Shown: positions 8,336 to 18,470, counted from the stretch's first letter. The stretch is DNA of 64,000 bases from Shewanella benthica KT99 (GCF_000172075.1 NZ_ABIC01000005.1:62001-126000), one strand, 5' to 3'. Numbers and translations are program-made. The notes: generated from the letters alone by a model not told the origin.

Positions 8336-8461
8336 TCAGGCGTCGAAGGAGCGATAGAACTGGCGCATATAGTATTCTTTGTCGTGCCGTTTTCGATACT
8401 GCTCCAAGGCGGCGCCATAGAACCCTTAGCCAATAAGCTAAAACTGAATAACAAAAACTAA
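8336..8461 (+). pseudogene. CPA1-type antiporter C-terminal remnant
   Basis: After a stop at 8333-8335 the frame reads GAIELAHIVFFVVPFSILLQ and then GGAIEPLANKLKLNN before TAA. It resembles the last helix and tail of the transport domain in CvrA/NhaP2-type K+ or Na+/H+ antiporters (pattern ..VFFVVLVSLLLQG..L...A+KL). No start or upstream domain is present, so only about 40 codons of a former gene remain. Identification rests on a short match and is moderate. Confidence 0.55.
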
Positions 8462-8487
8462 GTTTTTCTAATTTTATGAGAATGGCA

Positions 8488-9513
8488 TCAATAGTCCCAG
8501 CTCTCCAAGGCGCCATCCGAGCTTAGGGTCATTAGCTGACCGCTGGGGTTAATGGCCATGTCGAGCACTGTGGTCCCGGTGGTAAAAGCTGTGATGTCCC
8601 AGTGCTTCTTTTCCTTGCCTGAGCTTATATCCCAGCTGATGATCTTCTGTTTTGAGCTCGCTGTGATGAGCGTCTTACCTCGGTCGACAAATAACGCTTG
8701 TCTAAAATAGCGATAGCGCTCTAGGAAGGCCAACTGGCCGATACTCTCACCAGAATCTGTGTCGGCTACGATGTGTTTATCTAAGGCATCGGCGATAAAT
8801 AGTCTTCGTTCGGCTTCATCGAAGCTGATGCTGGTGATACGCAAGGGCAAGCTAAAGTCCTTGATAACTTGTCCATCGCTACTGGCCCAAATGAGCGCAT
8901 GTCCATCATGGGCTGTCGACAATATTCGTTCGTCATAGGAGATAAATTCAACATGACTGACGGACCCGTCATGGAGTTGAAACATAGATAATTGGTTGTT
9001 TTCGAGATCGACGCTAATCACCGAACCTTCGTTCATACCGAGTAACACTCGTTTTCCGTTTTGATTCAGAAACAGGCTGGAGATACGGGCATCACTATCG
9101 AAGCCCTGTGCAAGCCAGGAGACCTCGAGTCGGCCGCTGTTGAGATCAAATATCGATACTCGATGCTTTCCCGTCACCGCCAGATACTGATTATTTCCGG
9201 AGAGTGACACCAAGTAAGTAGGCTCGTCGAAGTCTTCTATCTGCCATTGATGTAACAGAGATTTTGAGGCGTTATCCCACACCGATAACTCACGGGTGCG
9301 GCTCAAGGTGACTGTAAGCTGGGCATCGCTGGACAGGTCGGCATCGATGAGATGGTCTGCGACATATCTATGAATCGAGTTTGCTTGCTGTTTGGCCACA
9401 GGTTTACTGCAGCCTGTGAGAATAAGACCGAATGCCATCAGCGAAACGGTAAGGATTATAGAGGCGAGCTTATTTGAGTAGTTATGTGACAAGATCAATC
9501 TGGCTCGAATCAA
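8488..9513 (-). CDS. WD40-like beta-propeller lipoprotein
   Basis: The 341-residue product has an N-terminal hydrophobic segment ending in the lipobox LILTGC, so it is probably a lipid-anchored envelope protein. The mature part contains repeated beta-propeller blades ending in WD40-like motifs: ELSVWDN, RVSIFDLNSG, GHALIWASSDG, KIISWDISSGKE and ALESWDY. About seven blades are plausible, giving a single propeller used for protein contacts. No partner can be named. The start is unclear: there is no ATG before the signal peptide, and TTG codons at 9513, 9498 and 9492 are all possible. The stop lies only 26 bases beyond the antiporter remnant's stop, in convergent orientation. Confidence 0.75.
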   Translation of the reverse strand: MIRARLILSHNYSNKLASIILTVSLMAFGLILTGCSKPVAKQQANSIHRYVADHLIDADLSSDAQLTVTLSRTRELSVWDNASKSLLHQWQIEDFDEPTYLVSLSGNNQYLAVTGKHRVSIFDLNSGRLEVSWLAQGFDSDARISSLFLNQNGKRVLLGMNEGSVISVDLENNQLSMFQLHDGSVSHVEFISYDERILSTAHDGHALIWASSDGQVIKDFSLPLRITSISFDEAERRLFIADALDKHIVADTDSGESIGQLAFLERYRYFRQALFVDRGKTLITASSKQKIISWDISSGKEKKHWDITAFTTGTTVLDMAINPSGQLMTLSSDGALESWDY

Positions 9514-9614
9514 TTAAGCGATAATCGATACTAGCATATGCTTTGCTGGTATCGGTTATTCGTCATTTAAATTGATGGATCTTGAATAAATTGCTTTGAA
9601 TCAATGAACTTTGG

Positions 9615-10316
9615 TTATTTCAATTTATAAACCACTTCGACTCTGTCTCGAATGGTGACTTGGCCTTGTTGATAGCTTTCGGCGATGTCATAGCTAGGAC
9701 CGGCGTTCATGCGTAGCATCACCGGCTGAACCGGGCGTTGATTTAAGTAACGAATCTCCCAGATCCTCTGGATCTCTTCACCGAAGCCCTCGGCGAGTTT
9801 CTTGGCTTTTCGCTGAGCATCCTGAATGGCTGCCAAGCGAGCCTTATCTATGTATTCCTCCTCCTTGCTGGTCTTGAGCGCGATGTTATTTATTTTGTTG
9901 ATGCCCTCTTCGAGCGCCGAGTCTAAGATTTCATTGAGGCGGGACAGATCATCGACTGTAACAACCAATCTACGGCTTGCGCTATAGCCTGTTAGCTCGG
10001 CGGGCTTGTCTTTCTGATAATGATATTGTGGCTGCAGGTTCAAGTTGGCGCTGTAGATCTTGTCTCTCGCAATGCCAGCCTGCTTTAAGCGGGCAATAAA
10101 TTTGGCAACGGCTTGGTCTGAGGTGTCTTTCGCAGCCTTGGCAGTCTTCTTCTTGACTGTCACTTCGACATTGATCTCGGCCATATCGGCGTCAACCTGG
10201 AGTTGGCTAGTTCCCACTGTTTCAAGGTGAGGGAAACTTAGCTCTGCAGCTTGAATGAGGGGAGAGACAAAGATAAGGCTGCTCGATACCAGTGCGGCTA
10301 AAAGTGTTTTATTCAT
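9615..10316 (-). CDS. SIMPL (DUF541) domain periplasmic protein, YggE-like
   Basis: The 233-residue product starts with a signal peptide (KTLLAALVSSSLIFVSPLIQAAE) and so should be periplasmic. The mature protein carries the SIMPL domain: VGTSQLQVDADMAEINVEV, an alanine-rich helix, TGYSASRRLVVTVDDLSRL, INNIALKTS and a final RDRVEVVYKL strand. E. coli YggE, of this family, has been linked to oxidative-stress defence; the biochemical role is not settled. ATG 10316 is preferred to TTG 10331 because GGAG, eight to nine bases upstream of the ATG, overlaps that TTG. It is transcribed towards the propeller lipoprotein, with a 101-base gap. Confidence 0.88.
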   Translation of the reverse strand: MNKTLLAALVSSSLIFVSPLIQAAELSFPHLETVGTSQLQVDADMAEINVEVTVKKKTAKAAKDTSDQAVAKFIARLKQAGIARDKIYSANLNLQPQYHYQKDKPAELTGYSASRRLVVTVDDLSRLNEILDSALEEGINKINNIALKTSKEEEYIDKARLAAIQDAQRKAKKLAEGFGEEIQRIWEIRYLNQRPVQPVMLRMNAGPSYDIAESYQQGQVTIRDRVEVVYKLK

Positions 10317-10476
10317 AGTTTTCGACTCCAATCTTAGAAAAAAAGTTAAATACGAGTTCTGAAGTTATAAACGCGGGGAAAACAGAAAAGGGTTTTATTT
10401 TCTTTGACTATACTATGGCTAACGGTGACTCGCTGTATTTGTACCTGGGATAATTAGCGCAAGCTATGGAGGTGGT

Positions 10477-11172
10477 ATGTACTTTATAAGAAGAAACCTG
10501 CTGTTAGGTTTAGCCATTGTCTTATGCTACCTAGCTGTCATCCTCTACACAGGGAAACTTGAAGATGTGTCCCTGTCTGATGAGGCTCATGTATATGGTA
10601 CCGAACAGGCCTATGGCAGAGCCGTGGTAGATCACCGAGTCTCATTGTCTGATATTCGTGCAGTGGCTCAAGTTCAGGCAGCAAGGCCGCATGAAACAAA
10701 AAACACAATCACTATAAGCCGTTACAATGAATTTTCCAGTGTGAACAATCCCGCTATGGCCGAGGTAGGCACAAATAATATAGGTCGGAGTGTTCAAGCT
10801 AACCTGGCTAACACCAATGTGGTTAAAAGCAGTGCTAACGTGAATACTCGTTCGAGCGTTACGGCTAGGCTCGAAGCCTTGAGGAAACGACACTCGGACC
10901 CCAATTACAAGGTAGAGCTCGAGAAGAGACGAGTGTCCAGTGTGCTCAATACGGCTATCTTCCTCCTAGGTATTGCCATTATTTCATTGACACTTAGCGG
11001 GGATAATCAGCAGCGAGAGTTCGATGAGAAGATGATTTTCTTGTCGGCGTTAATCTTAATCGATGTTGTGTTTATTGGTGGCCAATTCACCATGTTAATG
11101 CCCTTGATAGGCTTAGCGGTACTCTATGGTAGACAGTATTTAAGCACTAATTTCACCCCCCATCAGGAGTAA
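10477..11172 (+). CDS. Hypothetical membrane protein
   Basis: The family is not recognised. The 231-residue protein has a hydrophobic N-terminus (LLLGLAIVLCYLAVILYTG), a hydrophilic middle of about 120 residues rich in Ser, Asn, Val and Ala that looks extracytoplasmic, a basic stretch LEALRKRHSDPNYKVELEKRR, then hydrophobic segments VLNTAIFLLGIAIISLTL, IFLSALILIDVVFIGG and MLMPLIGLAVLYG. Start ATG 10477 has a strong GGAGGT ribosome-binding site. It is divergent from the SIMPL gene and convergent with the large lipoprotein gene. A sorting or signalling role is possible but not supported by any motif. Confidence 0.65.
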   Translation: MYFIRRNLLLGLAIVLCYLAVILYTGKLEDVSLSDEAHVYGTEQAYGRAVVDHRVSLSDIRAVAQVQAARPHETKNTITISRYNEFSSVNNPAMAEVGTNNIGRSVQANLANTNVVKSSANVNTRSSVTARLEALRKRHSDPNYKVELEKRRVSSVLNTAIFLLGIAIISLTLSGDNQQREFDEKMIFLSALILIDVVFIGGQFTMLMPLIGLAVLYGRQYLSTNFTPHQE

Positions 11173-11241
11173 GGTCATCGCTTCATTTTTGGTGTCCATA
11201 GACTCAGTTTAAGTTTAAGCGGAAGAAACGTGAGTACCGAT

Positions 11242-13485
11242 TTAGCGTTCTAATTTTTGTTTACTGCCAACCAGAGGCAACAGATTAGAACGCTTGTTTT
11301 TACTGGCTTGTAGACTTGGTGTTAAGCCGAGATCTGGCTTGCCAATATCTCCCTGACCATAGTCACATACTCCATCAGGGAATATTTTTTCCAAATGCCC
11401 CTGATAAGCCCCAATGGAAACATTGCCGTATACGCCTCGCTCTATGGCATCACCAACCGAGATGCGACCACACTTGAAGATACTGCCGGCCCAGGGGCCA
11501 CCTGCTTGTACGCGAATGTTGCTGTAAATGGGATATACCTTGCTGCACTTCCCCAATGGCCGATCGTTCCATTCGCCATCCCACACATCTTCCCCCTCAA
11601 ATTGCACCTTACCCAGGTGGTCTATGCAGGCATCGACTAAGTCAGCGGGTTTACTGGTGACAGGATCTTTATCTTCGGATGCTCTTATGGCCATCAGCCA
11701 TCGGTCAAGAAATGCTATACCCTTATCGATGGGAGTATGATCTTTATGGGATATCCATACCACCTGATTATCATGGTGTCCTTGATATTCCTGAATCCTT
11801 AGTCGGGTCTCGAAAGAGGCTAAGGTGTGGTGCATGTTGAGATCATCCTCCAGATAGTGACGGATCTCTAAGATTGGCAGCTCGGCCTTACCGATGAATA
11901 TCTGTCCATATTTATAGCCGTTAACGATCGCCTGGGCATCGGCGGGTTTTCGTTTAGCTATGTGGGATTTTGGCTCAGTGATATTATTGCGACTCCAGAG
12001 GCTTAGCCAGATAGGGAACCTCATGCCAAAAGGCGTAAATGCCGTTTCTTTACGCATTTTATCTTGTGGCACCCAGGAACCGATATACTGATTGAGGTGA
12101 ATAAACTCTTCGATGTTGATATCTCCCCTTTTCATGGCCCTCAGGCCATATTGAACGCCCTCATTGCCCCAGGTTGTTCGTGCAAAGCCATGACTATCAG
12201 TGCCGTAAATCTGAGCTAAATCTTGCCAATAGGTCCAGTTAACCTGCTCTTTTACCTTATCGGAGAAGTAAGGTTTGACGAAACCTTGCTTAGGATTGTA
12301 GAAGAAAGTTGCGGCGATGAACCAAGAATATACACACTCGCTGCTGCCATTGGGCATGGAGGGCCAGACACCTGCAAACAGTTGGTTGAGAGGGACTAAG
12401 AAGGTATAAGGATGATCGAAACCATTAATGCCATTCATGCCCTCTATTTTTTCTCTCTGCTCCCAGTCTTTCCACTTACTATTACCGTTATCCGTGACGT
12501 TAAAGTAGTGCTGTAGCAGGTCGCAATCGAGCAGGAATATCGATTGTGACACCATATCCGGATAGCTATAGATAGGCATCAAGCCATCTAAAACCCCAGT
12601 GCTGTTTTGGGCGATAAGGTACTGGGCGAGTCCACCACCTGAGCCGCCAATGCCTAAGGTATAGAGGGGATCACCATAGAGAGATATGAACTGTGCCTTG
12701 ACTCTTCTGGCGGTATCTTCGGCGAGCAACATGTTATAGCTGTAGCTGGTATTGTTGCCACTGGAGGCGATGACGGCGTAGCCTTGTCTGAGCAAGGTGA
12801 GGCGTCTGTTAATGAGGCGTTCAGCCCCCATACGTCCCTGTCGAAAACCTATGCTGGCTCCGCCTTTGAATTGATAGATGAGCTTATTATTCCAATATTG
12901 CTTATCTTGGCGTTGTCCAAGCCTCTCTTCGGGGACCAACATGGCAATGTAATAGATATAGCGGTTGATGCTACCTCTCTCTAAACGGAAGATCTCCGGG
13001 ACCGGCTTGCCGTCGATCTCAGTGGTCGCAATCTCTGCTCTTGCTGGTGGCTTGTCGAGATCATAGGCTCGTATTTTATCTGTGCCTGTTAAGGTATAAA
13101 AATAGTCTATTCTTGAGGTGACCATGCAGTCTTTGCTATAGCCTATTACCTCGTCGTTTTCGTCGTAAATCGTGACGCCGTATCCCTGTTGATTATCGAC
13201 CAGGGGCTGGCCTAAACCTGCATCGACTGTCATACAGTAGAAAGGGTATTGGCGCATACCCGAATAGAGGCTATCGGCTGGGCCAACTTCATCGAGTTTG
13301 ATTGGGAAAGGGAAGGTTTCACTGGGTCTTTGGGTGAGGCTTATGTGCTTATCTACCTGTAACAATAGGTTTTCTTGATCCATAGGCGCAATGGAGATTA
13401 CCTGACGTTTTACCAAGGGATCTTGCCCGCAGGCGGTTAAAATGCTGGTTAAAAAAAATAATAATATCAAGAGTCTTTTGCTCAT
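11242..13485 (-). CDS. Large alpha/beta-hydrolase-like lipoprotein (DUF6351-like)
   Basis: The 747-residue product has a signal peptide with lipobox SILTACGQ, so it should be a lipoprotein. A nucleophile-elbow motif, GIGGSGGG with Ser near residue 282, sits after a strand and before AQYLIAQN, as in alpha/beta hydrolases. Later motifs include LPILEIRHYLEDDLNMHHT and WISHKDHTPID, which could supply acidic and histidine residues. The overall sequence resembles DUF6351 proteins and distantly the tannase/feruloyl-esterase type, but the substrate is unknown. Cysteines are frequent (YPFYC, KDCM, DCDL, SECVY, IFKCGR, GVCDYG), fitting a disulfide-containing exported enzyme. It is a single gene, with the largest MITE copy directly upstream. 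Confidence 0.6.
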   Translation of the reverse strand: MSKRLLILLFFLTSILTACGQDPLVKRQVISIAPMDQENLLLQVDKHISLTQRPSETFPFPIKLDEVGPADSLYSGMRQYPFYCMTVDAGLGQPLVDNQQGYGVTIYDENDEVIGYSKDCMVTSRIDYFYTLTGTDKIRAYDLDKPPARAEIATTEIDGKPVPEIFRLERGSINRYIYYIAMLVPEERLGQRQDKQYWNNKLIYQFKGGASIGFRQGRMGAERLINRRLTLLRQGYAVIASSGNNTSYSYNMLLAEDTARRVKAQFISLYGDPLYTLGIGGSGGGLAQYLIAQNSTGVLDGLMPIYSYPDMVSQSIFLLDCDLLQHYFNVTDNGNSKWKDWEQREKIEGMNGINGFDHPYTFLVPLNQLFAGVWPSMPNGSSECVYSWFIAATFFYNPKQGFVKPYFSDKVKEQVNWTYWQDLAQIYGTDSHGFARTTWGNEGVQYGLRAMKRGDINIEEFIHLNQYIGSWVPQDKMRKETAFTPFGMRFPIWLSLWSRNNITEPKSHIAKRKPADAQAIVNGYKYGQIFIGKAELPILEIRHYLEDDLNMHHTLASFETRLRIQEYQGHHDNQVVWISHKDHTPIDKGIAFLDRWLMAIRASEDKDPVTSKPADLVDACIDHLGKVQFEGEDVWDGEWNDRPLGKCSKVYPIYSNIRVQAGGPWAGSIFKCGRISVGDAIERGVYGNVSIGAYQGHLEKIFPDGVCDYGQGDIGKPDLGLTPSLQASKNKRSNLLPLVGSKQKLER

Positions 13486-13568
13486 TTCTAACTCCCGTCC
13501 TTATGTAGTTCTCCTCTTAAGTCTTGTTCGATTCGATAAAAAAGCAATAATTATGCTGAAAATAATTT

Positions 13569-14140
13569 ATACCATTCCGAGTAAGTATCTGATCATTCAG
13601 CGGGAGTTCAAAGCACTGTAGGCAAGGTCTATATTTGCTCCTCGGTAACTGCTCCTGCGTTACTCTACCTCCTATATCCCTATAGTCGTGCAATATAGAC
13701 ATTCACCACATCCATGTGGCTTGCGGATGTTTGAAGCTAATAGTTATTCTCGGCAACAAGCTCCTGCGTTGCTCTCGATAATTGCTCCTGCATTATTCTA
13801 CCTTCACCCGTCCATGGGCTCGTACCTCCTGCATCTGACCTCCATGGTCTTAAGCGTTCCATACGCTTTCAAGACATTTCCCATATCCCTATGGGTCAGG
13901 GAAATGTCTTATTTTGTATGGAACAAAATAGACCATGCAGTCGTATATCGAGAACATTCAACGTAGCATAAAGGGCTTTGCCCTTTTCTTTAAACATCAG
14001 CCGCACTGCGTGAGGCTCTCAGTGTTTCCACTTCTGCGTTACATTGACTTAAAAGGGAATAACCATTTCCTCATCAATGCGCCTTAAATTGAAAAAACTG
14101 AGAGTCTCTGAACTGACCAGATACTTATATGGAATGGTAT
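13569..14140. repeat. MITE-like element, ATACCATTCC subfamily, copy A, 572 bp
   Basis: It begins ATACCATTCCGAGTAAGTAT and ends ATACTTATATGGAATGGTAT; the inverted tips pair over about 20 bp with a 3-base mismatch block. The interior shares long near-identical stretches with the copies at 33446 and 47945 (for example the segments around GCATAAAGGGCTTTGCCC and CATCAGCCGCACTGCGTGAG). This copy has extra internal blocks, including an inverted repeat GACATTTCCCATATCCCTAT / GGGTCAGGGAAATGTC. The small ORFs inside are by-products of the repeat. It fills the gap between the large lipoprotein gene and zapE. Confidence 0.85.
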
Positions 14141-14147
14141 TAGAGGT

Positions 14148-15287
14148 TTAAGCCGCTATTCGTTTCGGGCTAGCCGCATATTCAGTGGACTGCATCTCCT
14201 GTAAGCGGCTGAAGGTTCGTCTAAATTCGAAGCTTAGAGCGCCTTCGCGGTAGAGTTCTTCTAGGGGGACTTCGGCTGACAGATAGAGATTGACTCGCTG
14301 ATCATAAAGCTCGTCGATTAGGGCAATAAAGCGTCTGGCCGGGTCATCACCCACAGCATAGGAGAGCTGACGTTCGCCGGTTTCGGTGGCGATAGCACCA
14401 TCTTCCGTGCCTCTGGCGCGGATCCAGGATTTAGGGCGGCCGCCGAGTACGGGAATATCGCTGACAAACAGGGTATCGAAGCGACTGGCCAATTCAATAT
14501 AGTCCAGCTGAGATCTGGGACCATCACATAAGGCATCGAAACTAAACCAGGCCTGATTATCACTGACCTTGATGACTGGAATACTGCGGCCTAAGATCTG
14601 TATCGATTCATTGCGATAGGTGTTCCCGTCAGCTTTCGAATCAAACAAGTCATTAAATTTTGCCTGCTGACCCAAGAAATAGATCTGTTTAAACTCCAGG
14701 GAACGCAGTCGATGATCTTCCTTGCCATCTAAGTGAAACTCGCTGCAGTGGGCCTGCAGCAAAGCAATCGTAGGCAGGAAACGGTCTCTTTGCAGCCCGG
14801 ATTCATACAGACGTGGGATAGGTATGTTGGAGGTGGCGACTAATATCACTCCCTGTTTGTATAGCGCCTCGAACAAGGTGCCGAGGATCATGGCGTCACC
14901 TATGTCGGCGACAAAAAACTCATCGAAGCAGATGACCTTGCACTCTTTAGCAATGCGTTTAGCGATGCGAACTAAGGGATCTCTTTTACCTGATTCGGCC
15001 AACATGTCTTTATGGATCCGCGCCATAAACCGATGAAAGTGCAGCCTCAGCGTCAGTTTGTCATCCAGTGCGTCGCAGAAAAGATCCATCAACATGGTCT
15101 TACCCCGGCCCACATCCCCCCAGAGATAGACTCCTTTAACCGAACTCGCTGGAATCAATTTTTTGGGTGAAGTGAGTTGCTCGAACAGAGTATCGAGTAA
15201 AGTCACCGCCTGCTCTTGCTTAGGGTCGAAGCTAAAATCTAGCTGAGTGAGTTTCTGCCGATATTTAACGAGAGGAGAGAGGCTCAT
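14148..15287 (-). CDS. zapE: ZapE/AFG1-type AAA+ ATPase
   Basis: This is a P-loop ATPase of the AFG1-like family. E. coli ZapE associates with the Z-ring and modulates division under low oxygen or heat. The 379-residue protein has Walker A GDVGRGKT at residues 57-64, Walker B VICFDEFFV, and the family signature HFHRFM followed by LVATSNIPIPRLYESGLQRDRFLPTI. The C-terminal RRTFSRLQEMQSTEYAA is typical. Shewanella genomes may carry another zapE beside rpsI/rplM-linked genes, so this could be a paralogue; that cannot be judged here. The MITE copy A ends 7 bases beyond its stop codon. Confidence 0.85.
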   Translation of the reverse strand: MSLSPLVKYRQKLTQLDFSFDPKQEQAVTLLDTLFEQLTSPKKLIPASSVKGVYLWGDVGRGKTMLMDLFCDALDDKLTLRLHFHRFMARIHKDMLAESGKRDPLVRIAKRIAKECKVICFDEFFVADIGDAMILGTLFEALYKQGVILVATSNIPIPRLYESGLQRDRFLPTIALLQAHCSEFHLDGKEDHRLRSLEFKQIYFLGQQAKFNDLFDSKADGNTYRNESIQILGRSIPVIKVSDNQAWFSFDALCDGPRSQLDYIELASRFDTLFVSDIPVLGGRPKSWIRARGTEDGAIATETGERQLSYAVGDDPARRFIALIDELYDQRVNLYLSAEVPLEELYREGALSFEFRRTFSRLQEMQSTEYAASPKRIAA

Positions 15288-15444
15288 ATTGACTGGGTAT
15301 ATCGATTGGGGATGGGCGCAAGTATATCAGTTGTGCCGTTTTAACGCAGGGACAACTGATATGACTCGATTCTGTTCATGTTTAGCTCTCTATAACAATC
15401 GGTATTATATTTTATCCGATAGCAGCTGAGCGACTCAAAGTACC

Positions 15445-17044
15445 TTAAGGTTCTATCTCTTCAATGTGCCAGTCGGGTAATTTATCTTTTAGATCGCCAC
15501 TAATTTTATCGGCATCGCCTCTGAGTAAGATGTAGGGAGGCGAGTTGAAAATAGACTGAGACATCTGTATTAGCTCCTCGCCGGTCAATTCTTTTATCTG
15601 GATCTGAATATCAGCTAGGTCTTCGCTGCTGCGTTTGAGTGTCAGTTGTTTAATATACTGTATCTTATTCGAGTACTGGGACTGCATGGTTAGCGTGTAC
15701 TTACTTTTCTCAAAGATCTTCAACGCCAATAGCTCGGCGCTGGCAACTTCTTGTTCGGTAGCGAGTTGCAGGTGAGCTAAGATACCAGCTACAAATGCAC
15801 CCGTGTGATGCAGTTGGTGCTGGCATAATATTTGAGTGTACGCGACAGAGGGTTATCGAAACAGCGGCCATAGATGCCATAGGTCAACCCGCGTTTTTCT
15901 CTTAAGTCGTAGTAGAGGCGACCGGAAAAACTGCGACCCAACCAATTGGCGAGTAACTGGCAGCTCAAGGGATGGCTAGACGAAAAGTCACTATTCAGCG
16001 TGTCAGTATCAGAAGCTGAAAGTGGCAGTCTATATCCCACTCTCACCTGCGTCTGCACGGCTCCAGGCGCATCTATCAGGTAGATTATCTTGTCTGTGTT
16101 GATAAAAGACTCTGCAGCTGTATCTGTCTCTTGCAGTGCTTTGACTAAAGCCGCAGCTTCTTCTGTTCCTGCACGCTCCTCTTTAGCTGTAACAGCAGAA
16201 GATCGGGTTAACCGTTTAGCAAGCCGCTCAGCCTCTTCTATTAAGACTTCCTTCGTGAGAATATTGGCTTGGGCAAGATTTGAGACTCGATGATTCGCGG
16301 GCAGCGACATAAACAGATGCCATTTAGCGCCTACTCGCATCTCTTGCTGTAGCTCAGCTAGCTTGCTAAGGCTTAGCTCATCTTGCAGTGCTAGGTTGTT
16401 GAGTGCCTGATTATAAGGATGCTTATCTCCCAATATGATATCGGCCCATACTTTATCAATTTCCGCACCGCTATAGGCATTGATATGCTTATTAAGCTTT
16501 AGCTTTCGTCGGACATTATCTATATCAATTTGCTCAAATGCCCAATCCTGCCAACTGTCGGCGAGTATGCTCAGTGATTGCGCTATCTCTTGAGCTGGGC
16601 AGGCCATCTTTATGCTAATGCTATGCATTCTCGCACTAATTCGTAGGCTCTCGATACATGAGATTGGATGCTGAGACGCTAACCAGATACCGCGCTCATT
16701 GAGCGCGGTATTGAGAATATCTATGTTATTAAAGGGCTGGTGTGAATTTATCAGTACCAGCTCGACATAATTAAGCTCTGATGGGCTAGGCGGGAAGAGG
16801 TGCAGGGTAAAATCAGCCGTCAGTGGATGAACTTCTGGAGCCCATGATTCGGTACTTAGGTTTAATTCTGGCTTGATTCTATGTGGCTGCGGGCTCCTTC
16901 GAGCCGGTTAAATGTCGGCGTGACTGGTGCTTGCTCGTCGGTGAACACTAACTTGGTCTGTTGGCAGCCGAGAAGCGGCAGTAACAGCAAGATGCTTAGC
17001 CGGTATCTTGGCGAGTTAATGTTAGGTTTATTAAAGCAGATCAT
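15445..17044 (-). pseudogene. M16 (insulinase-like) peptidase lipoprotein, second of pair, frameshifted
   Basis: The gene would start at ATG 17044, overlapping the stop of the upstream M16 gene. A lipobox (LLLLPLLGC) marks a lipoprotein. The frame breaks near 16890, continues in another frame through FPPSPSELNYVELVLINS and the long segment to about 15817 (including LREKRGLTYGIYGR, the R-x-x-GLxY pattern of the C-terminal M16 domain), and breaks again near 15817 before LHHTGAFVAGILAHLQLATE and the tail. The second member of such pairs usually lacks the HxxEH zinc motif and none is seen here. Two single-base shifts make a functional product unlikely. Confidence 0.85.
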
Positions 17045-18470
17045 AAGACGCTATCCTCTAAGCTGTCGGTTAGCCCTGCGGGAAGCCATTCCAGTAAGGT
17101 TTTCTCCATCTGAGATACCAAGGTGGCAGCAGGTCTAGCCTGACATAGCCGTGATTAAAGTAGCGACCGGTTACCCTCTGCATATCGACCGTTGTCACCG
17201 CATTTATGCGTTCCCAGGGGCCAGTTAGAGGAGCAAGGCGATCTTGAGGTAATGTGGCCGATAGGGCTCTTGCTAATGCTGAAGGGCTATCGACTTGCCT
17301 GAGTTTAAGGTTGAGCCATTGGGCCTTCAATTGGTCCAAATCACTCTGGCTTATTCCTTGGCTACTTAGTTGATTTATCATCTGCTCAATATTCTCCGCC
17401 AGTTGGTCGAGAGAAGTCTTGGCCCTTGGCACCATGACCAGGTTGGTGACTCCCATATGCTCCATGGACAAGGGTATCGAGTAGGTGAGTAGTTGCTGCG
17501 GATCCCTCAAGCCACTCTGCTTGATGATGCTATTTCGATTTTGAAACAGGTAGCCTTCGAGTAAAGTGACGGCGGCGGCATCGCGATGAGCTTGTCCTAC
17601 CGTATGCCAGGCAAGCAGTAATGCGGGCCAGGGGCCCCGGCTATCGACTATTTCAGCGCGAACAGATTCGTTGGTAAAAATGACGCTCTTGATGAGCGTT
17701 AACGGGTGTGGAAGGTTTAGCCCAGTCACCGAAGAGTGATTGAATCCACTCTGTGGTCTGCGGCGGAAGGCTACCGACTATGCTGAGCTGAGCTGCATTG
17801 CGTCGGGGCGATAATGGTTTTGATGGAACTGGTTTAGGCTCGCTGGCGTCGACTGCGCTATATCTTGTTTAGAGCCGATGACCGCGTGTTGATAGGGCGT
17901 GCCTTGGGCTTGCTTTAAGAGAAACTCCATCGCTTGGCGTACATAGGGCTGATTATCTATGCTGCTGGCCATCTCCTCTAACACGGTCGCCTGCTGATTT
18001 ATGACTGTCTCTTGAGTTAAGGCTGGGCGAATGAAGCGGTCGGCTTCTATCCATAGGGCGAGCTCGAGTGCTGCAGATGGAATTGTCAGATAGTAATTGG
18101 TGAAATCGAAGAAGGTGGAGGCATTGAATTGTCCGCTGAGTGAGCTCATCGTCTGGGCGTAGCTGTCGCCGGGGGCATTTTTACTGCCCTTAAACAGCAT
18201 GTGTTCAAAAAGGTGCGCATAACCGGTTTGTCCCGGCGCTTCATCCCTAGAGCCGACACTGAACTGGCTGGCAATAGACACACTCAAGGTGTTATCCATG
18301 GGGAGTAATCTGATCTGCAGTCCATTGTCTAACGTCTGGTAGTCGATCTTCTGCTCTAGCTGGTAAAGAGGCGTAGCCAGCAGCTTAAGATTCACCTCTT
18401 CTGCCAAGGTGTTCGGGCTTATAAAAGCGTAGGCTAGCAGGCCATACTTTAGACTGAATTCCGTTTTCAT
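17041..18470 (-). pseudogene. M16 (insulinase-like) zinc peptidase, first of pair, frameshifted
   Basis: The N-terminal part holds a signal-like segment and the zinc-binding motif HLFEH at residues 86-90, with the downstream Glu in VLEEMAS. The frame then stops at 17778 because five bases (TGAGC on the plus strand, 17784-17793) are present twice in tandem; removing one copy restores MQLSIVGSLPPQTTEWIQSL. The rest continues from about 17775 to near 17105, where a one-base shift at an A-run changes frame again before KTLLEWLPAGLTDSLEDSVL. The stop overlaps the next gene as ATGA, a sign of translational coupling in the ancestral pair. Such pairs usually act as periplasmic metalloprotease complexes. 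Confidence 0.87.

Noticed and set aside
13688..13966. 92-codon frame sharing a peptide (MFEANSYSRQQAPALL) with a frame at 48007-48228
   Set aside because: Both lie inside copies of the same MITE; the shared peptide only reflects the repeat sequence.
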